A model generated the notes under the pieces. The model saw only the letters and a list, made by a program, of their open reading frames with translations. It made no database searches and was not told where the DNA came from. Positions 23,030-30,175 of a DNA stretch of 30,201 nucleotides are shown here, piece after piece (the stretch's first letter is position 1; the number at the start of each line of letters is the position of its first letter). The DNA comes from JAWWPY01 sp033854735. GTDB lineage: Bacteria > Actinomycetota > Actinomycetes > Streptosporangiales > Streptosporangiaceae. A program made the translations under genes and the position numbers. The stretch spans positions 1-30,201 of the forward strand of contig JAWWPY010000389.1 in assembly GCA_033854735.1 (NCBI GenBank), written 5' to 3'.

Positions 23030-24050
23030 GGTGCGCCCCCTCGGCTGAGCGCAGGCTCCGTGCGACCCGCAGGCTCAGCCACCGGTCGAACGCGATGGCG
23101 GCCAGCAGCAGGGCGCCGGCGATCGCCTCGTTCCAGAACGATGAGATCTTGGTCGCGACGAGCGCCTGGTTGATGGTGTTCAGCAGCAGCGCGCCGAGCG
23201 CCGCGCCGAGCACTGTGCCGCTGCCGCCGAAGATGGCCACCCCGCCGACCACCACCGCGGCGATCACGCTCAGTTCGTAGCCGGCCCCTCCGGTCACGTC
23301 GACCTGCGCGTGTATCGCGAGGAACAGCGCGCCGCCCAGGCCCGCGAGTGCGCCGCTCGCCGTGAACGCGGTGAATATCCTGCGCCCGGTGTGAATCCCG
23401 GCCAGCGCGGCCGCCTCCGGGTTGGACCCGATCCCGTACAGGTCACGCCCCCACCGGAAGGACCGCATGGCGTAGCCCGCCGCTGCCACGGCCACCGCGA
23501 CGGTAATCGCCAGCCACGGAATGCCGAACAGGTTCTTGTAGCCGAAGGTGATGAAGGCATGCGGAATGCTGGCCGGATCGATCGTCTTGCCGTTGACGAT
23601 CAGGCCGTCGAGGCCGCGGACGATGTAGAGCATGGCCAGGGTGACCACCAGGCTGGGCACGCGGGCCACCGTCGTGACCAGCCCGTTGACCGCGCCGATC
23701 GCCGCGCCGATGCCGATGGCGACGAGGAAGCCCACCAGCACGGGCATCTGGTGATGGTGCTTGAAGAGGTCTCCCACGATGTAGGCCGACAGGCCGACGA
23801 CCGAGCCGACGGACAGGTCCACGTTCCGGGTGACGATCACCATGGTCTCGCCGACGCCGAGCAGGGCGATCAGCGCGGCGCCAGTCAGCAGTTGCTGGAT
23901 GCTGGCCGCGCTGGCGAAATCGTGGTTGTTCAGCGTGGTGAGCCCGAAGACCACGATGATCGCCAGGGCGATGCCGAGTTCACGGGCCCGCAGCAGCGAC
24001 TCCAGCCGGCCCGTCCGGGCCGCGGTGACCGGCGCGATGAGGGTGCTCAT
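23019..24050 (-). CDS. rhaP: Rhamnose ABC transporter permease (first)
   Basis: The protein has 343 residues and is a BPD_transp_2 family permease paralogous to its downstream neighbour. Characteristic loops are TRNVDLSVGSVVGLSAYIVG and VVVGGVAIFGGSGTVLGAAL. Hydrophobic spans include LGIALAIIVVFGLTTL, MPVLVGFLVAIGIGAAIGAV and NEAIAGALLLAAIAFDRWLS. It starts at ATG 24050, 49 nt after the ATPase stop, and overlaps rhaQ, consistent with equal expression of the two channel halves. Confidence 0.92.
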   Translation of the reverse strand: MSTLIAPVTAARTGRLESLLRARELGIALAIIVVFGLTTLNNHDFASAASIQQLLTGAALIALLGVGETMVIVTRNVDLSVGSVVGLSAYIVGDLFKHHHQMPVLVGFLVAIGIGAAIGAVNGLVTTVARVPSLVVTLAMLYIVRGLDGLIVNGKTIDPASIPHAFITFGYKNLFGIPWLAITVAVAVAAAGYAMRSFRWGRDLYGIGSNPEAAALAGIHTGRRIFTAFTASGALAGLGGALFLAIHAQVDVTGGAGYELSVIAAVVVGGVAIFGGSGTVLGAALGALLLNTINQALVATKISSFWNEAIAGALLLAAIAFDRWLSLRVARSLRSAEGAHRDI

Positions 24051-24099
24051 GCGGTGTCTCCCGCTCGCCTGCGGGGCGCCTGGAGCCCCTCCGGCTCGC

Positions 24100-25638
24100 T
24101 CATGCGGCTGGCCGGATCTGGCCGGTGGCCGCGCGCATGATGGCGTCCTCGTCGGCCTCGGCCCGGGTGAACTCGGCCGTGATGCGGCCTTCCCGGAGCA
24201 CCAGCACCCGGTCGGCCACGCCGAGGACCTCGGGCAGTTCGGACGAGACCATCAGCACGGCCAGCCCGTCGGCCACGAGTTTGTCGAGGAGGCGGTGCAC
24301 CTCGGCCTTGGTGCCGACGTCGATGCCACGGGTGGGTTCGTCGACGATGAGCAGCGAGGGGCTGCGCGCCAGCCACTTGCCGAGGACGGCCTTCTGCTGG
24401 TTGCCGCCGGAGAGCGTGGAGACGGCGTCGCGCAGCCGCGAGAACTTCAGCTGGAGGCGCTCGGCCCACGTGATGGCCAGTTCCCGTTCACTCGATGGCC
24501 GGATCAGGCCGAACCGGCGCAGCCGGCCCAGCGAAGCAAGGGCCATGTTCCGGTCGATGCTCAGGTCCATCACCAGCCCCTGCTGCCGCCGGTCCTCGGG
24601 GACGAGAGCCACGCCGGCCTTCATCGCAGCGAGCGGCTGGCCGTTGGGCAGTTCGGCGCCGCGCACCCGGACCGTCCCTGACGTCCGCTTGTCAATGCCG
24701 AAGATGGCGCGGACAACCTCGCTGCGCCCGGCGCCGACGAGACCGGCCAGGGCAACGATCTCGCCCCGCCGGACCTGGAACGTGATGTCATTGAACACAC
24801 CGTCGTGGCCGAGATGCGCGACGTCGAGGACGACCTCCCCTGGCTCAGTCGCGGTCTTGGGGAACATCGCGTCGAGGTCCCGGCCGACCATCGACCGGAT
24901 GATGTCGTCGACGGTCACGTCCTCGATCAGCGCGCTGCGGGTGAAGCGGCCATCGCGCATGATCGTGACCCGCTGGCAGCACGCGAACGCCTCCTCCAGC
25001 CGGTGCGAGATGAACAGCACGGCCGCGCCGCGGGCGCGAAGCGTCCGGATCACCTCGAACAGCCGCTCCACCTCCACCGTGGTCAGCGCGGCGGTCGGCT
25101 CGTCCATCACCAGGACCCGGGCCTGGAAGGACAGCGCCTTGGCGATCTCGGCGATCTGCTGATCGGCGACGGACAGGCCGCGCGCCACACGGTCCGGGTC
25201 AAGCTGGACGCCTAGCTGCGCGAACAACTCGTTGGCCTGGTGGTTCATCGAGGTACGGTCGATCCGCCGTCCGGCCCGCAGCGGCTGCCGGCCCATGAAG
25301 ATGTTCTCGGCGACGGTCAGGTCGGGGAAAAGCGTCGGCTCCTGGTAGATGATCGAGACACCCGCTGCGCGTGAGGCGGCGGGTCCGTTGAAGGTCACCG
25401 GCTCGCCGTCCAGCAGCAACCGCCCGCTGTCCGCCGCGTGCACGCCAGCGAGGATCTTCACCAGCGTCGACTTGCCGGCTCCGTTCTCGCCCAGCAGTGC
25501 GTGCGCCTCGCCTGGGTACAGGGTGATAGACCCGTCCTCCAGGGCGCGGACCGCGCCGAATCTCTTGGCCGCGTGCTCAAGCACCAGCACCGGCGACGGA
25601 CTGCCCTGGTCCGTCACGTCTTCATCCATCCACGTCAT
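24100..25638 (-). CDS. rhaT: Rhamnose ABC transporter ATP-binding protein (two nucleotide-binding domains)
   Basis: The protein has 512 residues. Domain 1 has Walker A GENGAGKSTLVKIL, signature-like LSVADQQIAEIAKAL and Walker B VLVMDEPTAALT. Domain 2 has the degenerate Walker A GLVGAGRSEVVRAIFG, signature LSGGNQQKAVLGKWL and Walker B LLIVDEPTRGIDVG. This tandem arrangement is normal for CUT2 sugar importers (RbsA/RhaT). It is the first gene of the rhamnose operon. The true start is uncertain: ATG 25638 sits in a short ATGACGTGG repeat, with ATG 25629 and GTG 25617 in frame, and no ribosome binding site is clear. The upstream DNA holds tandem repeats and LacI-type operators. Confidence 0.93.
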   Translation of the reverse strand: MTWMDEDVTDQGSPSPVLVLEHAAKRFGAVRALEDGSITLYPGEAHALLGENGAGKSTLVKILAGVHAADSGRLLLDGEPVTFNGPAASRAAGVSIIYQEPTLFPDLTVAENIFMGRQPLRAGRRIDRTSMNHQANELFAQLGVQLDPDRVARGLSVADQQIAEIAKALSFQARVLVMDEPTAALTTVEVERLFEVIRTLRARGAAVLFISHRLEEAFACCQRVTIMRDGRFTRSALIEDVTVDDIIRSMVGRDLDAMFPKTATEPGEVVLDVAHLGHDGVFNDITFQVRRGEIVALAGLVGAGRSEVVRAIFGIDKRTSGTVRVRGAELPNGQPLAAMKAGVALVPEDRRQQGLVMDLSIDRNMALASLGRLRRFGLIRPSSERELAITWAERLQLKFSRLRDAVSTLSGGNQQKAVLGKWLARSPSLLIVDEPTRGIDVGTKAEVHRLLDKLVADGLAVLMVSSELPEVLGVADRVLVLREGRITAEFTRAEADEDAIMRAATGQIRPAA

Positions 25639-25646
25639 CCATCCAC

Positions 25647-25823
25647 GTCATCCAGGCCGGCCCAGACCGCACCGCCGGCCACGGCACCCGCCCGCCATCC
25701 GTTTCGTCCATCCACGTCATCCGGGCCGGGCCAGACCGCACCGCCGGCTCCAGGTCATTCGGGCCGGGCCAGACCGCACCGCCGGCTCCAGGTCATCCAG
25801 GCCGGGCCAGACCGCACCGCCGG
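25647..25823. repeat. GC-rich tandem repeat array upstream of the rhamnose operon
   Basis: A ~32-bp unit (GTCATCC-GGCCGGGCCAGACC-GCACCGCCGG) occurs four times, starting at 25647, 25716, 25754 and 25792, with spacings of 69, 38 and 38 bp. A second module (CCACGGCACCCGCCCGCCATCC-type, ~31 bp) follows copies 1 and 4. The array lies in the 5' leader or promoter-proximal DNA of the transporter operon. The spacers are repeats themselves, not unique sequences, so this is not a CRISPR. Confidence 0.85.
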
Positions 25824-25875
25824 CCACGGCACCCGCCCGCCATCCGCTTCGTCCGTCCACGTCATCCATCCGTGG

Positions 25876-25887
25876 TGAAACCTTTCA
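25876..25887. promoter_or_regulatory. LacI-type operator, operon-proximal
   Basis: TGAAACCTTTCA matches the LacI/GalR-family consensus TGAAACGTTTCA with one central change. It lies 238 nt upstream of the transporter ATPase start and would let the divergent LacI-family protein repress the rhamnose operon. Confidence 0.6.
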
Positions 25888-25956
25888 CTGATCGTGACCC
25901 CGGATGGTTCTCGGCGTCCGGGTCGTCCTGGCCAAGTGAGGGCGCTGCGATCGGGG

Positions 25957-25968
25957 TGGAACGTTTCA
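25957..25968. promoter_or_regulatory. LacI-type operator, central
   Basis: TGGAACGTTTCA matches TGAAACGTTTCA at 11 of 12 positions, including the central CG expected for LacI hinge-helix binding. It is 81 bp centre to centre from the site at 25876, about eight helical turns, suitable for co-operative or looped binding. Confidence 0.65.
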
Positions 25969-25982
25969 AATATGTGAAGCAG

Positions 25983-26008
25983 TGTCAGGCGATGTCACAG
26001 GCGTGTCA
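25983..26008. promoter_or_regulatory. Three TGTCA direct repeats at helical spacing
   Basis: TGTCA occurs at 25983, 25993 and 26004, i.e. every 10-11 bp on one face of the helix, next to the central LacI-type operator. This could be an activator or nucleoid-protein site. From here to 26102 nothing else is visible. Confidence 0.3.
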
Positions 26009-26102
26009 AGGGCAGCTACGGTCTGATGCTTGAATCGTTACAGACAGGTTTCCTAGCCGTTGCTGGCCCGCGCGACCCGCGCGGCTCCCACAGCCACGAC
26101 CG

Positions 26103-26229
26103 CTCCAGATCACGGAGCCTTGCTGCCTCGAGGGCGACCCACCCCCGGGCACGGCCGACCTCCATGATCACCAGCCTTGCTGCCTTCGAGGGCGACCCAG
26201 CCCCGGGCACGGCCGATCTCCATGATCAC
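26103..26229. repeat. 57/58-bp tandem direct repeat
   Basis: Two near-identical units (26103-26159 and 26160-26217) run from CTCCA(T)GATCAC through CCTTGCTGCC, GAGGGCGACCCA and CCCCGGGCACGGCCGA. A third partial copy, CTCCATGATCAC, starts at 26218 and forms the left arm of the inverted repeat that follows. They look like dispersed intergenic repeats and encode no credible protein. Confidence 0.8.
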
Positions 26230-26276
26230 GGAGTATTTCTGGGTCCATGTGTCCGGAATATTCCGTGATCATGGAG
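26218..26276. repeat. Long inverted repeat with CATGATCACGG arms
   Basis: CTCCATGATCACGGAGTATT (26218-26237) pairs with AATATTCCGTGATCATGGAG (26257-26276) over 20 bp with one mismatch, around a 19-nt loop. It lies between the LacI-family gene and the transporter operon. There is no T-run in either direction. It may be a mobile miniature element remnant, a dispersed repeat, or a structured RNA element in the divergent region. Confidence 0.8.
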
Positions 26277-26340
26277 GGAGCTGGGGCGGAGCGGGAACGG
26301 AGCGGGAACGGGGTGCGCGTGGATCATGGGGGGAGCCGGT

Positions 26341-26369
26341 TTGACACGTTCCAATAGGCCCGTGACACT
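26341..26369 (+). promoter_or_regulatory. Candidate promoter and operator of the LacI-family gene
   Basis: A perfect -35 TTGACA (26341-26346) is followed after 17 nt by a weak -10 GACACT (26364-26369). It overlaps TGACACGTTCCA (26342-26353), a degenerate LacI-type operator keeping the central CG. This suggests autoregulation. The predicted leader would be very short, so the exact start is uncertain. Confidence 0.4.
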
Positions 26370-26388
26370 GGCAGCACAGGAGGACACC

Positions 26389-27456
26389 GTGGCGGATGCG
26401 CCGGTCAGCATCAGGGAGGTTGCCGCCCTTGCCGGCGTCTCGGTCGGCACCGTGTCCAACGTCCTCAACCGCCCGGATGTCGTGGCTGAGTCGACCCGGG
26501 ACCGGGTCCAGGCGGCCATCAAGTCACTGGGCTTCATCAGGAACGAGTCGGCGCGCCAGCTCCGCGCCGGGCGCAGCCGGACGATCGGGCTCGTCGTCCT
26601 GGACGTGGCCAACCCGTTCTTCACCGACGTGGCACGCGGTGTCGAGGACGAGGCCAGCGAGGCCGGCCTGGCGGTCATCCTGTGCAACAGTGACGACAAG
26701 CAGGTGAAGGAATCCCGGTATCTCGAGCTGCTGGAAGAACACCGGGTCCAGGGCATCCTGATCACGCCGGTGTCCGGCGCCGACGAACGCCTGGCCCGGC
26801 TGCAGCGCCGGGGTACCCCCGTGGTCCTGGTCGACAGCAGATCACCTTCTCGTGGCCAGTGCTCGGTGTCGGTTGATGACGTGCTGGGCGGCGACTTGGC
26901 CGTGTCACATCTGCTCGAGGCGGGGCACGAGCGGATCGCGTTCGTGGGGGGGCCGATGAGCGTCCGGCAGGTGGCTGACCGCCGCGCGGGTGCCCTCCGG
27001 GCCCTGGGCCGGGCTGATGGCCGGGCCAGCGAGCTGTGCGTTATCGAAACGAACGCGCTGAACGTCTCGGCCGGCCAGCAGGCTGGCGTGACTCTGGCGG
27101 AGCTCCCGGCGGAAACCAGGCCCACCGCGGTTTTCTGCGCGAACGACCTGCTCGCGCTCGGTGTCCTGCAGGAGATGACGGCCCGCCGGATCCGGGTCCC
27201 GGAGAGCGTCGCCCTGGTTGGCTACGACGACATCGACTTTGCGGCCGCCGCGGCGGTGCCGCTCTCGTCAGTCCGCCAGCCCCGCCATCAGCTCGGCCGC
27301 TCCGCCGCCCAGCTGCTGATAGCGGAGACCCTCGCGGAGGACACCCACGAGCATCGCCAGGTGGTCTTCGAGCCGGAGCTGGTGATCCGCCGGTCCAGCC
27401 AGTCCCAGCGGTGGCGGTTCCGAGAGGCGCCGCTGGCCGCCGAAGCTTCCGAGTAA
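26389..27456 (+). CDS. LacI-family transcriptional regulator, probable rhamnose repressor
   Basis: The protein is 355 residues from GTG 26389, preceded by CAGGAGG at 5-nt spacing; the upstream ATG at 26326 would start before the operator and promoter and is rejected. The N-terminal helix-turn-helix is VSIREVAALAGVSVGTVSNV, then LNRPDVVAESTRDRV with the hinge helix ESARQLRAGRS. The periplasmic-binding-like effector domain follows: TIGLVVLDVANPFFTDVARG, GILITPVSGAD, ERIAFVGGP, TAVFCANDLLALGVLQEM, VALVGYDDIDFAAAAAVPLS. It is divergent from the rhamnose operon and flanked by three LacI-type operators, so it probably represses transport and catabolism until rhamnose or a derivative binds. Confidence 0.93.
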   Translation: MADAPVSIREVAALAGVSVGTVSNVLNRPDVVAESTRDRVQAAIKSLGFIRNESARQLRAGRSRTIGLVVLDVANPFFTDVARGVEDEASEAGLAVILCNSDDKQVKESRYLELLEEHRVQGILITPVSGADERLARLQRRGTPVVLVDSRSPSRGQCSVSVDDVLGGDLAVSHLLEAGHERIAFVGGPMSVRQVADRRAGALRALGRADGRASELCVIETNALNVSAGQQAGVTLAELPAETRPTAVFCANDLLALGVLQEMTARRIRVPESVALVGYDDIDFAAAAAVPLSSVRQPRHQLGRSAAQLLIAETLAEDTHEHRQVVFEPELVIRRSSQSQRWRFREAPLAAEASE

Positions 27457-27471
27457 GCCGCTACGGCTTAC
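27453..27471. terminator. Hairpin spanning the converging stops of the LacI and methyltransferase genes
   Basis: GTAAGCCG (27453-27460), loop CTA, and CGGCTTAC (27464-27471) form a perfect 8-bp stem. The TAA of the regulator lies in the left arm and the methyltransferase TAG is the loop itself. It could act as a compact bidirectional terminator, although no T-tract follows. Confidence 0.5.
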
Positions 27472-28270
27472 GGCCCACTCCGCAAACAGAGGGCACATCC
27501 TCGATGTCAGGAAAGGGCGTGGGCTCGGGCCGCCAGCGTGTAATGGGCACTATTCCGGGTTCTACCAGCTCCAGGCCCTCGAAAAAGCCGGTGATCTGCT
27601 CGGGGCTACGGAGATGGTAGGTATTAGCTGAGTTGTCGTTGTAGTGCTGTATAGCCACGTTGAGCGTCTCGCTGGTATTCACGCCGTCGGTGAAGGCGAG
27701 ATAGCTGCCAGATGGCAGGGGATCCAGCAGCTGCCTGATGATCGACTCCGGTTGGTCGGAGTCAGGGATCTGACCCACGATTCCGAGCAGGGTGAGCGCT
27801 ACGGGCTGGGTGAAGTCCAGTGTCTTGACCGCTCCAGCGAGGATCTTGCCGATGTCGAGGAGGTCGGCGTCGATGTAGTCGCAGGCGCCCTCGGGCGTGC
27901 TGGTAAGCAGGGCCCGGGCGTGCGCGAGAACGAGGGGGTCGTTGTCCACGTAGACGACGCGCGATTCCGGTGCGATCGCCTGGGCGACCTGGTGGGTGTT
28001 GTTGGCGGTCGGCAGGCCGGTGCCGATGTCCAGGAACTGGCGGATGCCGGCCTGGCCGGCCAGGTACCGGACCGCGCGACCCAGGAAGACCCGCTGAGCA
28101 CGGGCGATGCGGGTTATGTCCGGGAACATCGCCATGACCTGGTCACCGACAGCACGGTCGACTGGGTAGTAGTCCTTGCCGCCCAGAAAGTAATTCCACA
28201 CCCGGGCCGAGTGCGGCACGGACGTGTCGATCCTGAACTTGCTGTCGGCCGCGGACGAACTGTCGGTCAC
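27461..28270 (-). CDS. SAM-dependent methyltransferase, SAV2177/DUF574 family
   Basis: The protein is 269 residues from a GTG at 28270, with GGAG 9 nt upstream. Family hallmarks are the N-terminal IDTSVPHSARVWNYFLGGKD, then YYPVDRAVGDQV, the SAM-binding strand FLDIGTGLPTANNTHQVAQ, the acidic strand end VVYVDNDPLVLAHARALL, and the C-terminal TGFFEGLELVEPGIVPITRW. Members are very abundant in actinomycetes, often beside XRE/DUF397 genes; their substrates are mostly unknown. It lies 129 bp downstream of the XRE gene on the same strand, so it may share its transcript. Confidence 0.92.
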   Translation of the reverse strand: MTDSSSAADSKFRIDTSVPHSARVWNYFLGGKDYYPVDRAVGDQVMAMFPDITRIARAQRVFLGRAVRYLAGQAGIRQFLDIGTGLPTANNTHQVAQAIAPESRVVYVDNDPLVLAHARALLTSTPEGACDYIDADLLDIGKILAGAVKTLDFTQPVALTLLGIVGQIPDSDQPESIIRQLLDPLPSGSYLAFTDGVNTSETLNVAIQHYNDNSANTYHLRSPEQITGFFEGLELVEPGIVPITRWRPEPTPFPDIEDVPSVCGVGRKP

Positions 28271-28399
28271 GGGTAGCTTCTCCGCTCTGTGCTGCCATAG
28301 GGGGATATGGAGAGCGTAGTCGGCTTGCGTGCATGCGGGACCGCAGGTACGAATGGTGCTGCCTGGTGGCCGACCGGGAGCCTGCGGGAACGGTCGGGC

Positions 28400-29317
28400 T
28401 CAGGTCTCCTTCAGTAGCGCGCGGAGCAGGTCTTTGCTGGCTGTGCCGGTTTCGGCCTGGACACACAATTGGTCCATGACCGCCACGTAGTTGATGACAG
28501 CGTCGGGTTGGTCAAGGTAGAGGGCGCTGTTGAGCTGTTCGAGGTAGACCAGATCGGGCAGGTCTGGTTCCGGGAACCGCAAGATGGTGAACGGGCCGCC
28601 GGCCGCGGCGTGCGGGCCGGCATCAAACGGGACGACTTGCAGCGTGACGTTGGGCAGGTCGGTGATCTGAAGCAGGTGTTCCAGCTGGGCGCGCATCACC
28701 GTGCGGCCGCCCAGGGGCCGGCGCAGCGACGCTTCGTCGAGCACAGCCCATAGTTCGGGGGCATCGGGCTGCGTGAGCAGCTGCTGGCGCTTCATCCGGA
28801 GGCTGACCCGGCGGTCGATCTCCTCCACGGGCGCATGGGCGTTGGCGATGAGGATGACCGCGCGGGCGTAGTCCTGGGTCTGCAGCAGGCCGTGGACGAA
28901 CTGCACCTCATAGGCGCGGATGATTGAGGCGGCCTTTTCCAGGCCGACGTAGAGCTCGAACCATTTGGGCAGGATGTCGTTGTACTGCTGCCACCAGCCC
29001 GGCGTATTGGCCTGGCGGGCAAGCGTCAGCAGCCCTTCGCGTTCGGTCTCGTCGGAAACCCCGTACAGGCTGAGCAGATCGGCCACATCGCGTTGTTTCG
29101 CGCCACTGCGGCCCCGCTCCAGGCGGCTGATCTTGGAATGGGTCGCCCGGATAGCCTGGCCCGCTTCATCGGTCGTGATCTGGCTGGCTTCCCGTAGCCG
29201 ACGTAGCTGAGCGCCGAGCGCTATCCGCAACGCCGTCGGCTGGTAGCCAGCGTGAACCACCGCTCGGCCGGTCGGCTCGTCGCCGGGGACGCTCGGCCGT
29301 GCCTGATTTGAGATCAT
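28400..29317 (-). CDS. XRE-family regulator with DUF5753 domain
   Basis: The protein is 305 residues from ATG 29317, with GGAG 7 nt upstream. The N-terminal helix-turn-helix (~30-85) reads LGAQLRRLREASQITTDEAG, then AIRATHSKISRLERGRSG and DVADLLSLYGV. The DUF5753 domain fills the rest: WWQQYNDILPKWFELYVGLE, IRAYEVQFVHGLLQTQDYAR, LRRPLGGRTVMRAQLEHLLQ, and DLPDLVYLEQLNSALYLD. This is the WhiJ-like class of actinobacterial developmental regulators that usually act with DUF397 proteins, one of which is encoded upstream on the same strand. It is cytoplasmic. Confidence 0.93.
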   Translation of the reverse strand: MISNQARPSVPGDEPTGRAVVHAGYQPTALRIALGAQLRRLREASQITTDEAGQAIRATHSKISRLERGRSGAKQRDVADLLSLYGVSDETEREGLLTLARQANTPGWWQQYNDILPKWFELYVGLEKAASIIRAYEVQFVHGLLQTQDYARAVILIANAHAPVEEIDRRVSLRMKRQQLLTQPDAPELWAVLDEASLRRPLGGRTVMRAQLEHLLQITDLPNVTLQVVPFDAGPHAAAGGPFTILRFPEPDLPDLVYLEQLNSALYLDQPDAVINYVAVMDQLCVQAETGTASKDLLRALLKET

Positions 29318-29413
29318 TCATGACTCCGTCGGGGTACAGCCAGACATGGTGGACTCACCGAAGTGTCCCATTCCCCCATGCCCGTTGCCTAGCCGGTCAT
29401 TGCGAATCCCAAA

Positions 29414-29427
29414 TATGCGGCCGTATA
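29414..29427. promoter_or_regulatory. Near-palindromic site upstream of the XRE gene
   Basis: TATGCGGCCGTATA is a 14-bp palindrome with one mismatched pair, about 100 nt upstream of the XRE start. It is a candidate autoregulatory site for that regulator. Confidence 0.3.
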
Positions 29428-29475
29428 CGGGTTCTTCACCCCCTGCTGAGGGCCGTGGACGACGGCCGCCGCGGG

Positions 29476-29590
29476 GGTGGATCTGCCGAGGGGGTGGATC
29501 TGCTGGGAGGGGTGGATCTGCCGAGGGGGTGGATCTGCTGGGAGAGGTGGATCTGCTGAGAGGTGGAATTGCCGAGGGGGTGGATCTTGC
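29476..29590. repeat. Seven-unit 16-18-bp tandem repeat between the DUF397 and XRE genes
   Basis: Units beginning GGTGGATCTG start at 29476, 29493, 29511, 29528, 29546, 29562 and 29579, with periods 17, 18, 17, 18, 16 and 17 and alternating tails CCGAGG and CTGGGAG. The period is not a multiple of three and the array ends 4 nt before the DUF397 stop, so it is non-coding. On the minus strand it would be transcribed between the DUF397 and XRE genes as a C-rich, U-poor run. Confidence 0.85.
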
Positions 29591-29593
29591 GTA

Positions 29594-29830
29594 TCAGCGG
29601 ACCAGGTAGTCGAACTGGCCGTCCTTGACCCCGCTTATGAACGCGGTGACCTCGGCCGGGGTGTAGATCAGCGCAGGACCGCCGGAATAGCGCGAATTAC
29701 GGAGGGCGACCGACCCATCGGGCAGTTCAGCGACCTCGACACAGCTCCCGTTCGGGTTGCTGTAGTCGCTCTTGCGCCAGTTGACCTCCAGAAGTTCGGA
29801 GGCCGGCATGCCGTTGTAAGCCTGAACCAT
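29594..29830 (-). CDS. DUF397 domain protein
   Basis: The protein is 78 residues from ATG 29830, with GAGAAGG upstream. The full DUF397 signature is visible: EVNWRKSDYSNPNGSCVEVA, ELPDGSVALRNSRYSGGPAL, IYTPAEVTAFISGVKDGQFD. These small proteins pair with XRE/DUF5753 regulators and are thought to modulate them; the biochemical role is unresolved. Here the gene is upstream of the XRE gene on the same strand, separated by 276 bp of repeat-bearing DNA, whereas in many genomes the DUF397 gene directly follows the regulator. Confidence 0.93.
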   Translation of the reverse strand: MVQAYNGMPASELLEVNWRKSDYSNPNGSCVEVAELPDGSVALRNSRYSGGPALIYTPAEVTAFISGVKDGQFDYLVR

Positions 29831-30001
29831 CGGCCTTCTCACCCCGAGTTCTCTCCAACCCACCCAGCCCAGCCAACGTAGCCAAGGCAGTGCACCCGGG
29901 CCGGTCGCGATGGCAGCACTGTACCGCGTGCACGTTCGTTTGTTCTGTTCAATCAGGTGTTCTTGCAGGTGCTCATACAACTGCACGTGCATCCACACGA
30001 C

Positions 30002-30083
30002 CAAGCGCAGCAGGCGAGCACCGCCGGGCGAGCACCGCCGGGCAAGCGCAGCAGGCGAGCACCGCCGGGCGAGCACCGCCAGG
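30002..30083. repeat. 41-bp tandem duplication built from GCGAGCACCGCCGGG units
   Basis: Two 41-bp copies (30002-30042 and 30043-30083) each contain CAAGCGCAGCAG and two copies of a ~14-bp GCGAGCACCGCCGGG unit; the last copy ends GCCAGG. The array lies upstream of the DUF397 gene. The remaining DNA from 29831 to 30150 holds no supportable gene. Confidence 0.8.
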
Positions 30084-30150
30084 TGGCGCACAGGAGCGAT
30101 GGAGTGCCGGGTTGGCGGAGAGTGCCGGGCGGCGCATGTGCTGGACTGAA

Positions 30151-30175
30151 TAGTTTAGCAACTTTCCTAACTAAT
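30151..30175. promoter_or_regulatory. Degenerate copy of the GH18-type palindromic operator
   Basis: TTAGCAACTTTCCTAA (30155-30170), flanked by TAG and CTAATG, resembles the chitinase operator core TAGGAAACTTTCCTA with one deletion and one change in the left half. The right half CTTTCCTA...TAATG is shared. The surrounding A/T-rich patch stands out from the GC-rich repeats, suggesting a regulated gene beginning just outside the window. Confidence 0.4.

Noticed and set aside
24125..25162. 345-codon plus-strand frame opposite the sugar-importer ATPase
   Set aside because: The opposite strand carries complete Walker and signature motifs; this frame is Ser/Arg-rich noise.
25647..25823. Possible CRISPR array
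   Set aside because: Copies are imperfect, spacings are 38 or 69 bp, and the spacers are themselves repeated; no cas genes are nearby.
29476..29590. Possible CRISPR array or coding repeat
   Set aside because: Units are contiguous 16-18-bp tandem copies without spacers, and the period breaks the reading frame.
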